Below, in pieces: positions 10,222 through 17,273 of a stretch of 64,000 nucleotides of DNA; the stretch's first letter is position 1; the number at the start of each line of letters is the position of its first letter. The notes below the pieces were generated by a model. That model did not search any database and was not told where the DNA came from. It saw only the letters and a list, made by a program, of their open reading frames with translations. Position numbers and translations under genes: made by a program. Origin of the DNA: Acidobacteriota bacterium (lineage in GTDB: Bacteria; Acidobacteriota; Blastocatellia; UBA7656). The stretch spans positions 17,952-81,951 of the forward strand of contig JACQDB010000020.1 of assembly GCA_016201275.1 (NCBI GenBank). The letters are read 5' to 3'.

Positions 10222-11322
10222 TCACATCTCCAATAAATCACTGATGGCTTCTTGCGGACTCTTCAAAATGTTCATGCTCACTTGCAACATATAGAGAACC
10301 GGAAGAGTGATATGCGGTGAATACTGCAAATACTCGTAGGCCGTTTGAATCATGCGCGCCGCGCCAAATTTCACGCAGCGTTCCAGCAAGTTGCGCCTTT
10401 GCTCGACAGCAATCTGCCGGGTCTCTATATAGGTTTTCCAAAAGGCATGAATCGCCGGTAACATCGCTTCAAGGGGAAACTGCGCCATCTCGATGAGTTG
10501 TGCAGGCGCGGCGCGTGTCTCCATAGGAATAGACATGATCCAAAAGGCCAGATAGGCTTGAAGAATCGCGCCGACATCCCAACACGCATCGCCAATGTCA
10601 GCGAGTTCCCAATCCACCACCTTAAAATCCAAATCCGCCGCGCCCTGCTGACCGGCAAAGACCATGCAATTATCCCATTTCATGTCCCCGTGAATGAGGC
10701 TGTCAAATTGCCATTGGTCGCGTATATCATCAAGCGCCTGATGAAACTCAGGATATTTTTGCACGATGTTCAGGAGCTCCGAATTGCCCGCGCTCAGAGC
10801 ATTGAACAACTGTGCGCGTTGTTGGTTGGCAGACAAAATCCAGGGAACCTGTTTGGGAAAGACTGAATTTTGCACCGCGTCATTGAGGCTGGAGATCGTC
10901 TGATGATGATAGGTTCCTAACGCTTGACCCAGTTTCTCGGCAATGGCGACCGGAAACTTGCCCAGCCGACGTTGATGCTCCGACAGGTTTTCGCCTTCCT
11001 GCAACAACTCCGTCACCAGTATGTGGCGCGCTGAATCATAAAGAAAATACTTGGGCATCAGCGCCGCCAGAGGAGCAAGCTCGGCCTCCTGTTGCGCCAG
11101 TTGGTAACAGGTCGCCTCGCGTTGCAAGGTCGCAATCGCCAGCGGCTCCCAGTTCTGAATCTGCTTGAGAAAAAAACTTTGCTGCTGATGGCGAATGATT
11201 TTGAAATTGCGGTTGCGCCGCGTCACCTCGACAATCATTAGATCACCATCCACAACGGATTGAGTAGAAACGAGTCCTTTATCAATCAGGTAGTAGGAGA
11301 GGTTGGCAGGTGTAATCATCAT
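10222..11322 (-). CDS. APH-fold phosphotransferase, putative Ser/Thr kinase of a lanthipeptide synthetase (LanK-like)
   Basis: The 366-residue product has the aminoglycoside phosphotransferase/protein-kinase-like fold: FFLKQ with the ATP-binding Lys53, Glu69, the Brenner motif IHGDMKWDN with catalytic Asp213 and Asn218, and VVDWE with the metal-binding Asp237. Next to a HopA1 protein, kinases of this type (LxmK, TvaC) phosphorylate Ser/Thr of RiPP precursors ahead of elimination, so the likely substrate is the Thr-rich product of 11490-12542. An antibiotic-resistance role is the alternative but fits the context poorly. Two adjacent ATG codons at 11322 and 11319 are the best starts; no clear ribosome site is seen, and the frame extends to 11436. 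Confidence 0.87.
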   Translation of the reverse strand: MMITPANLSYYLIDKGLVSTQSVVDGDLMIVEVTRRNRNFKIIRHQQQSFFLKQIQNWEPLAIATLQREATCYQLAQQEAELAPLAALMPKYFLYDSARHILVTELLQEGENLSEHQRRLGKFPVAIAEKLGQALGTYHHQTISSLNDAVQNSVFPKQVPWILSANQQRAQLFNALSAGNSELLNIVQKYPEFHQALDDIRDQWQFDSLIHGDMKWDNCMVFAGQQGAADLDFKVVDWELADIGDACWDVGAILQAYLAFWIMSIPMETRAAPAQLIEMAQFPLEAMLPAIHAFWKTYIETRQIAVEQRRNLLERCVKFGAARMIQTAYEYLQYSPHITLPVLYMLQVSMNILKSPQEAISDLLEM

Positions 11323-11422
11323 ATTGTTGTTTAACAAAAATAATGCAGTAAGACAAATCCTGAAGCCTGAAGGTTCGCCATCGCAGCCGCGCCAAGACGG
11401 CAACTCTTTCTCCGCTAGGGTT

Positions 11423-11463
11423 GGAGTAAGTCTCATCGTCAGATGGGCGACAAGACTTACTCC
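11423..11463. other. Inverted repeat between precursor and kinase genes
   Basis: A perfect 11-bp inverted repeat (GGAGTAAGTCT / AGACTTACTCC) with a 19-nt loop lies in the 167-nt spacer between the precursor stop and the kinase start. There is no T-run on the minus strand, so it may act as a stability or partial read-through hairpin that keeps precursor mRNA above enzyme mRNA. Confidence 0.5.
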
Positions 11464-11489
11464 TGGAACCGTCAGTCGTGGGCGCTGAC

Positions 11490-12542
11490 TTATTGATTAA
11501 TGGGACCTCCTCCCGGTCCGCAAGCCAACGTCACGCCGCAAGCTATGCTTTGCGGGCCGCAAGCCAAACCGGTCGGGCAGGCAACGCCGCCGGAAACCGG
11601 AGGACAATGCACCCCTGGCAACGTCGGACAGTGCGCCGTCTGCAAGTTACAGATTATGGGGTTGGTCGGATGACAAATAATCTGATGCGACGGACACACC
11701 GGGGTCGGACACGCCGGAGTCGGTGGATGACACACAGGAGGATGTGTGCATAAAGGCGTCGGACAGCCATGCACAGGCGTCAGTGGCGGACAGCATAGCG
11801 AAGGCGCTACATGAGTTGGGCAACACAGCGTCGGCCCAGTCGGACAGCCAAGTAGTGGCGTATGCGGCGGACAACCGTGCAACGGCGTATGCGGCGGACA
11901 ACCATGCAAGGGGGTAAACGGCGGACAGCCATGGAATGGCGTAAATGGCGGACAGCCAAACTGTGGCGTATGCGGCGGACAGCCATGCAAGGGTGTGAAT
12001 GGCGGACACAGCACCGGCGGAGTGGGACAGCCGTGGAATGGTGTATGCAGACAACCCGGAGGTAAGGTTACCGGCGGACAGCCATGCAATGGACTCGGAG
12101 GCGGACATTCAATTTGTGAAACGCAAATATGCCCTACCGATGGGCAATGCGCGGGTTGCGTCGGACACAAGATAGTTGGGGGTGGAATCGGCGCAGCCGC
12201 TGCCTGTGCCGCCGCCTGGGCAATCGGCCCTTCAAAAAATTTGGCCTTGGTGCGCTGTGGTCCAGCCTTGCCGTGAATGACTTCAGCATCTTGCTTAATC
12301 CACACAAAGCTTTCCCCAAGAGGTGACTGTTCTTTGGGTACGTCTTCTTCATGAAGAATCGCATCATCGGGAATCTCTACGTAGCTGCTGAGGGTGGCGT
12401 CGAAATACAACCGCGTATGTTCCGCTTCTGATGATTCGCCCAGATACCCTCGCAACAACAACGTATCGGGAGGAGAATCGGGATTCTTCACAATCTTAGA
12501 GACGAAATTTTCCTTTCGTGGTTTTGTTTTACGATCTGCCAT
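11490..12542 (-). CDS. Giant Cys/Thr-alternating RiPP precursor-like protein
   Basis: The 350-residue product has three parts. Residues 1-92 form a Cys-free charged region that looks folded (DTLLLRGYLGESS, RLYFDATLSSYVEIPDDAI, SPLGESFVWIKQDAEVIHG), a probable leader or enzyme-recognition domain. Residues 93-120 are a linker with an Ala-rich run (about 107-118). Residues 121-350 hold all 31 Cys plus 31 Ser/Thr (24 Thr, 7 Ser), rich in Pro, His and Gly. Nearly every Ser/Thr is followed by Cys 3-5 residues later, the geometry for (methyl)lanthionine rings. ATG at 12542 is preferred over 12563 because AGGAG lies 7 nt upstream. I recognise no named family; a metal-binding Cys/His repeat protein is the main alternative. 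Confidence 0.85.
   Translation of the reverse strand: MADRKTKPRKENFVSKIVKNPDSPPDTLLLRGYLGESSEAEHTRLYFDATLSSYVEIPDDAILHEEDVPKEQSPLGESFVWIKQDAEVIHGKAGPQRTKAKFFEGPIAQAAAQAAAAPIPPPTILCPTQPAHCPSVGHICVSQIECPPPSPLHGCPPVTLPPGCLHTPFHGCPTPPVLCPPFTPLHGCPPHTPQFGCPPFTPFHGCPPFTPLHGCPPHTPLHGCPPHTPLLGCPTGPTLCCPTHVAPSLCCPPLTPVHGCPTPLCTHPPVCHPPTPACPTPVCPSHQIICHPTNPIICNLQTAHCPTLPGVHCPPVSGGVACPTGLACGPQSIACGVTLACGPGGGPINQ
11847..12008 (-). repeat. Six tandem 27-bp units encoding a CPPxTPxxG nonapeptide
   Basis: Residues 179-232 of the precursor consist of six uninterrupted nonapeptides of form C-P-P-[FH]-T-P-[LQF]-[HFL]-G, with Cys at 179, 188, 197, 206, 215 and 224. Related but more variable units extend on both sides. 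Exact 27-bp spacing points to expansion by repeat duplication. Confidence 0.9.
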
Positions 12543-12563
12543 ATGCAATCTCCTATACAACAA

Positions 12564-12580
12564 CCCCGTTGCTCACGGGG
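12564..12580 (-). other. Hairpin just upstream of the precursor ribosome site
   Basis: A 6-bp GC-rich stem (CCCCGT / ACGGGG) with a 5-nt loop ends 9 nt before the AGGAG of the precursor gene on the minus strand. It could influence translation initiation or mRNA stability. Confidence 0.45.
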
Positions 12581-12643
12581 GTGGGGGTAAGCGAGAGAAA
12601 GTTGTAGATAACTTGGTCTCGGCGCTCACATTGGTTATTGGTA

Positions 12644-12720
12644 ATGACTGAGTGAGGAAAGAGCCGTATTCCACTTTGTAGAATACTTGGAATCTCACAG
12701 TGTAGTGAGACCTCAGTCAT
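12644..12720 (-). ncRNA. Structured 5' leader: closing stem with two hairpins
   Basis: A 9-bp closing stem (ATGACTGAG / CTCAGTCAT, 12644-12652 with 12712-12720) encloses two perfect 6-bp hairpins, 12693-12710 (TCTCAC / GTGAGA) and 12666-12686 (GTATTC / GAATAC). This three-way junction begins about 5 nt after the predicted transcription start of the RiPP operon, inside a 5' UTR of about 180 nt. It matches no riboswitch I recognise. It may cap and stabilise the mRNA or sense a signal. Confidence 0.5.
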
Positions 12721-12731
12721 AAAGCGGTCAG

Positions 12732-12760
12732 ATATTATAAACCCTTAAATCAAATGTCAA
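12732..12760 (-). promoter_or_regulatory. Strong sigma70-like promoter of the RiPP operon
   Basis: On the minus strand a perfect TTGACA (12755-12760) is followed by TAATAT at 17 bp (12732-12737) or perfect TATAAT at 15 bp (12734-12739). Transcription would start near 12725 and run through the precursor, kinase, HopA1 and LanC genes. The remaining sequence to 12995 shows nothing I can assign. Confidence 0.7.
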
Positions 12761-12995
12761 CCAATACAGGTAAAAACATCCGGCAAAATTAATCAATCTT
12801 TCTGAAGAGGAAATAACAACAGGCCGCATAGCTAAAAAGTAAGTTCACCTATCAACCTATCTGCCGACCTATATTCCTTTTTGGCTATACATAGAAATAG
12901 CGAAGGTTTGGCAAAGTTCAATTGCCCAAAACCACAAGCGTCAAGTTCATTTTACCGGCGCGGCGTAACTCGCAGTTTGTTGTATAGGGCAAGCT

Positions 12996-15206
12996 TTATT
13001 GTCTGGTCAAGCGTTCTTCCAGCCCTTTCAAGGAGCCGTTAAGTTTTTTATACAAGGCTTCGATTTGAGCTTTGCGAACCTTTTCGCTGCTGGCTCCCGG
13101 CTCGTAACTGGCGATGTAAAACTCCAGCGCGTTGCGGTCATCTCCGGCTTCTTCGGTAGCCAGTGCCAAATGCCACAAGGCATTTTTGCGTTCCGGGCTG
13201 GGCAGATAAACCTCTACCGACTTCGATAAATTTTCGATGGCGTTGCGCGTGTCGCCTTTCTTAAACAACGTCCAACCCAACACATCATAAGTTCGGCCCA
13301 GAAAAACCGCACGGCGTCCATCACGATCTAACAAAGGCGCATCGCGCATGGAGTTATCCGGCTCGGTCGCCGCCTCCGCTATCGCCAGCGCTCGCCGCGC
13401 CAGTTGCTCCGCCGCATCCAGTGCCAAGCCGCCTTCGGTTAAACGTCGCGCCGCCCAAACCATGCGAAAGGCTTGGCGGCCATCATCCAAAGTCGTAAAG
13501 GTGGTGATGGCGCGCAGCAATTCTTCCATGCCTTCGAGGTGAGCATCGCGCCCAGCCGATAACGCTTCATTGGCCGACACCGCCGTGCCAGCAGCGCGAC
13601 GCGGGCGCGTTGCCAACGCTGCTTCTTCGCTGCTACGTTTCGCCGAAGCGCTGCCTTTTCCAGCACCTGCCGCCGGACGTTTTTTAGTCGTGGCGGTCGC
13701 CGTCGTCATTGCTGATTTTTTTGCTGCTGCCGCCACCTGCAAATATTTATTGATGCGGCCAAGCGCTTCGGCTAAACGATATTGCAGCGTTGTGGTCGGG
13801 CCTTCATTCAAAAACAGCGCCGCTTGTCTTTCGCGTTCGATCAATAAATCGAGGCGTTGCGAACGCGCTTTGGAAACGCCGCCCAGCAGGGTTTCAAATT
13901 CTCCGTCGGCAGTCACCGTAAAGGCTTTGCCCATGACTTCGAGCGCCTGATCATAACCATCCACGGCCATCAACATCTTGACGAGTTCAAAATTCATGGT
14001 GGCGAATTGGCCGAACTCCTGCGCCGCAATCATGGTCGAAAGCGCGTCGCCATATTTATTCTCCAACAAATCGGCGTTGGCTTTGGCGATATGTATCCAG
14101 CCCAAGCGCGGCACGATGTGCGCCACGCGATCAATCAAAGGGCGCGCCTGTGCCGGTTTTTTGCGATTCAAAAAAAAGAAGGCCAGTTGCGTAGGAATGC
14201 GATAATCATTCGGGTCAAGCTTCATAGCGGTTTGAAATTCCGCTTCGGCCTGCTCCTCGCGCCCCAAGGCATACAAAGTCAAAGCCAAGCCGCCGTGTGC
14301 TTCGGCATCGTCGGGTTTCAACTTCAGGTGTTGGCGATAAGCTGATTCGGCGCGTTCATAATCGCCCGTGCTTCGCAGCAGATTGGCGAGATTCAAATTG
14401 GCAAACTCATCTTTGGGATTTAGCTCCAAAGCTTTTTCGTACTCTGCCATCGCGTCATTCAAGCGCAAATTAATCAGGTAGGCATTGCCCAGCGCGTTAT
14501 GCGCTCGATGATCTTCGGGTGCCAGCTTAACGGCGTATTCCAAAATCCGCACGGCCTCCAGCGGCGCTTCAATCTGAACATAGAAAAAGCCGATCTGCAC
14601 CAAGCGATTGGCATCCTTGTCAAAACGCTTTTCAAAAGCGCGCATCAATTCAACCGACTCGGCGCGAAAACCGAAAGCGCTCATCGCTACAGGCATAGGA
14701 AAGATGTACTGGTCAAAAATTTTGTCGCCCATCTTTTCGGGAGCCAGTCGCAGCACCGCCGAAAAATCCTGCGCGGCATTTTGCGGATTGCCTTCGCGCA
14801 ACGATTGTTCGCCGCGCAAAGTGTATTCGCGCATCAACAACTCTCTGGCCTGCTGCACCCCTTCGCCGCGTTGGGTGACGATGAATTTTTCCAAAGCGTT
14901 GATGCGGTCTTTTTGCGAAGCCATTGCGCGTATGCGCTCCAAAGCATCAGGAGCCGTCACGTCAACGGTTTCGCCGCCCGCCTCGTCAATCGGTTGGGGG
15001 TCTTTTTTAGGCGTCGCAGCCGCAGGTTTAGGCGCAGTCTTGACTGGCGCAGTCGTTTTTTTCGGCGCGGTTTTCACCGGCTTCGGCGTACTCTTCGCGC
15101 CTTTTTTGCTTTGCCCGAAGCTGACCGAACTGCTTGCCATCAATTGACCGACGAGAATCAGAATGGCAATAAAAAATTTTGCCCTGCTTTTATCATTCAA
15201 CATCAT
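12996..15206 (-). CDS. Secreted or periplasmic TPR-repeat protein
   Basis: The 736-residue product starts with a signal peptide-like segment (FFIAILILVGQLMASSSVSFGQ), then a Lys/Pro/Ala-rich low-complexity linker (about 33-75). Tetratricopeptide repeats follow: three canonical units are clear around residues 233-335 (for example AHNALGNAYLINLRLNDAMAEYEKALELNPKD), with divergent helical repeats after them and a final TPR-like segment near 630-700. A second Ala/Lys-rich linker lies near 500-540. Such proteins scaffold envelope complexes, but no partner can be named. A start at 15206 or the next ATG at 15203 is possible, with AGGA about 9 nt upstream. It stands alone between the RiPP promoter and the phosphatase-family gene. 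Confidence 0.88.
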   Translation of the reverse strand: MMLNDKSRAKFFIAILILVGQLMASSSVSFGQSKKGAKSTPKPVKTAPKKTTAPVKTAPKPAAATPKKDPQPIDEAGGETVDVTAPDALERIRAMASQKDRINALEKFIVTQRGEGVQQARELLMREYTLRGEQSLREGNPQNAAQDFSAVLRLAPEKMGDKIFDQYIFPMPVAMSAFGFRAESVELMRAFEKRFDKDANRLVQIGFFYVQIEAPLEAVRILEYAVKLAPEDHRAHNALGNAYLINLRLNDAMAEYEKALELNPKDEFANLNLANLLRSTGDYERAESAYRQHLKLKPDDAEAHGGLALTLYALGREEQAEAEFQTAMKLDPNDYRIPTQLAFFFLNRKKPAQARPLIDRVAHIVPRLGWIHIAKANADLLENKYGDALSTMIAAQEFGQFATMNFELVKMLMAVDGYDQALEVMGKAFTVTADGEFETLLGGVSKARSQRLDLLIERERQAALFLNEGPTTTLQYRLAEALGRINKYLQVAAAAKKSAMTTATATTKKRPAAGAGKGSASAKRSSEEAALATRPRRAAGTAVSANEALSAGRDAHLEGMEELLRAITTFTTLDDGRQAFRMVWAARRLTEGGLALDAAEQLARRALAIAEAATEPDNSMRDAPLLDRDGRRAVFLGRTYDVLGWTLFKKGDTRNAIENLSKSVEVYLPSPERKNALWHLALATEEAGDDRNALEFYIASYEPGASSEKVRKAQIEALYKKLNGSLKGLEERLTRQ

Positions 15207-15273
15207 GAAAAATTCCTATACTCCAAGTTGCAAAAATAATGGTGAATCAAAATCGCCGTTTACTGTTTCCTTT

Positions 15274-16965
15274 TTACTTATCGGCAAGCGGCAACACCCG
15301 TCCATAGCGATTCGATGGCAACTCGATTCGCAGCAGCGAAGCCAGCGTCGGCGCAATGTCAGAGGGCGAGCATTCCATTGAAAAACGGCCTTTCTGTATG
15401 CCTTTGCCAAAGAAGATAACCGGAACGTGCGTGTCATAATTGTAAGGCGAACCATGCGTTGTCGCTATGCTGCCTTCGGTAAAAAAGGAGAAGGGCTTGA
15501 TAATCACCCACACATCGCCCGACCGTGCGCGGTTGAAGCCGTTGGTCACCCGTCGCGCCAAAGCGGTGTTCGGCAGATCGCCCTCAAGGATTTGCGAGCG
15601 CGTAAAATAGTTGACCACGCCGGGAGTTTTCAGCGCCGCATCCCCGGCGATTTTCTCCACTTCTTCGGCGTCGGCTTTGACTGCTGCAAGCAGTTTCTGA
15701 TCGAGATAAAGTTGGTCGTTGACAAACGACTGCACCCATTTTTCATTTTTGTTATAGCGCTCGTTCAAGGCTTTATTGACCGCTTCGATTAACGCTTGAG
15801 TCGGAACACGCGCCGCGTCATAGCCCAGTTTCGCTAGATATTCGGGAACCGGCGAAACGCCGTGGTCGCCGGTCAGCGCAATCACCGTATTGGTCAAACC
15901 AACCTTGGCGTCTATGAAGTTCAACAAATCGGCGACAACTTGATCCAAACGCACATAGGTGTCCAGCACTTCGGCGCTATCCGGCCCGTAAGCGTGACCG
16001 ATTAAATCGGGAGCCGAAAAACTGACCGATAAAAAATCGGTGAAGTCATCCGCGCCCAAAGCTTCGGCGGTGATAGCGGCTTTGGCTAAAGCGGCAAGGT
16101 GTTCGGTCGCAAACGGCGTCAACTCGAAGAGGTTATAAAATTTCGTTCCTGGCTTCTCTTCGCCGCCGGTGAGAGTGTAGGGGAATTTGTCACCGAGGGC
16201 GGTTTTTTGCAAGGGCGTGTAGTCTTTTTGAGTGCGCGCATAAGCAGCATCGGGCAACAGGTGTTCCCACTTTTTGCCGAAATATTTATCCGGTCGGTTT
16301 TTGGTATTGAACGTCTGCACCCAAGCCGGTAGGGTCTGAAAATAATAATCGCTGGAAATATAAGTGCCGTCGCTGCTCTGATACCAGAAGACGCCGTTGG
16401 GATGTTGGCCGCCGGGTAAAACCGCGCCTCTGTCTTTCTGTGAAATCGCTATGACTTTGGCTTGTTGATTGGTGGCCAGACGCATTTGATCGCCGAGGGT
16501 GGTGCCGATCAAGGCTCTGGGACTAGGCGCGCCAACCTGCGTTTGCACGCCCGTCATGGTCACGTTCTTCGCTTTCAAATCGGAGACCATCACGCGAACC
16601 TTGCCCAAGTCGCGGTCAAACCAGGTATTGCCGACGATGCCGTTTTGTGCAGGCACCGAACCCGTGGCAATCGCCGCGTGACCGGGAGCCGTATAAGTCG
16701 GCACATAATCATAATTGGCGTTGGTGAAAAACGCGCCGTTATTGATCAGGCGCTTGAATCCGCCGACGCCGAAAAGGTCTTCAAAGCGCTCCAGAAAATC
16801 GTAGCGAAATTGATCTATGACAATTAAGACGACCAGTTTCGGTTTAGCGTTTGTTGCCGCCTTTTTCTTTGGACGGACGGTCTGCCCTGACGTGAAAGAG
16901 GAAAAGGCAAAGGTCAGAACAAGCACTACAGTAGCCAGCCGTTGGAAATTGTTTTTCTGTTTCAT
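15274..16965 (-). CDS. Secreted alkaline phosphatase superfamily protein (PafA-like)
   Basis: The 563-residue product starts at ATG 16965 (MKQKNNFQRL), supported by AGG 8 nt upstream, and has a signal peptide ending near FTSGQ. The mature part opens with LVVLIVIDQFRYDFL, a metal-binding Asp block, followed by YVPTYTAPGHAAIATG with the Thr nucleophile and GIVGNTW with the Asn found in PafA-type phosphomonoesterases. LTGDHGVSPVPEY and TTHGSPYNYDTHVPVIFFG supply the remaining zinc ligands. PafA-like enzymes release phosphate from monoesters, while relatives are phosphodiesterases, so the substrate class is likely but not sure. It is a single gene on the minus strand, 67 nt from the TPR gene. Confidence 0.9.
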   Translation of the reverse strand: MKQKNNFQRLATVVLVLTFAFSSFTSGQTVRPKKKAATNAKPKLVVLIVIDQFRYDFLERFEDLFGVGGFKRLINNGAFFTNANYDYVPTYTAPGHAAIATGSVPAQNGIVGNTWFDRDLGKVRVMVSDLKAKNVTMTGVQTQVGAPSPRALIGTTLGDQMRLATNQQAKVIAISQKDRGAVLPGGQHPNGVFWYQSSDGTYISSDYYFQTLPAWVQTFNTKNRPDKYFGKKWEHLLPDAAYARTQKDYTPLQKTALGDKFPYTLTGGEEKPGTKFYNLFELTPFATEHLAALAKAAITAEALGADDFTDFLSVSFSAPDLIGHAYGPDSAEVLDTYVRLDQVVADLLNFIDAKVGLTNTVIALTGDHGVSPVPEYLAKLGYDAARVPTQALIEAVNKALNERYNKNEKWVQSFVNDQLYLDQKLLAAVKADAEEVEKIAGDAALKTPGVVNYFTRSQILEGDLPNTALARRVTNGFNRARSGDVWVIIKPFSFFTEGSIATTHGSPYNYDTHVPVIFFGKGIQKGRFSMECSPSDIAPTLASLLRIELPSNRYGRVLPLADK

Positions 16966-17216
16966 GGTTGAACCTGATTGGGAATATTTACAGAGCAAAA
17001 CCGTAATTCAGGCAAGCCAACCATGTCAACCTGAAACGCCTGCAACGACAATGACAAATCGGAGTTGACCAATCCAAGCGGTGTCGCCGTGCGAATCTCA
17101 TTGGCTTTCGCGGTTCGCTATATAGCAAGTTGCAGAGGTGTGCGCTTGATTGAGAGGCGGCCTCCGACCGCCGCTACGATTGCGCTAAAAAAGTGTCGGA
17201 AAGAAACTGTTGTTCA

Positions 17217-17248
17217 GTGTCCGGTATCTGTAACCAGACGCCGGACAC
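17217..17248. other. Inverted repeat downstream of the EF-G-like gene
   Basis: An 8-bp inverted repeat (GTGTCCGG / CCGGACAC) with a 16-nt loop lies 26 nt past the stop of the EF-G-like gene. It has no T-run and is a weak terminator candidate. Confidence 0.3.
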
Positions 17249-17273
17249 CAGACTAAAGACTGGAGACTGCCGC

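Noticed and set aside
10222..11322. Aminoglycoside resistance gene
   Set aside because: The fold is right but the gene sits between a RiPP precursor and a HopA1 gene, where the same fold serves as a peptide kinase.
11500..12140. Plus-strand and alternative minus-strand reading frames across the Cys-rich repeat
   Set aside because: Their open length follows from the 27-bp repetition, which has no stops in several frames. Only the chosen frame has a ribosome site and a non-repetitive leader.
12564..12760. CRISPR-like repeat array upstream of the precursor gene
   Set aside because: The hairpins differ from each other and there are no constant repeats with spacers.
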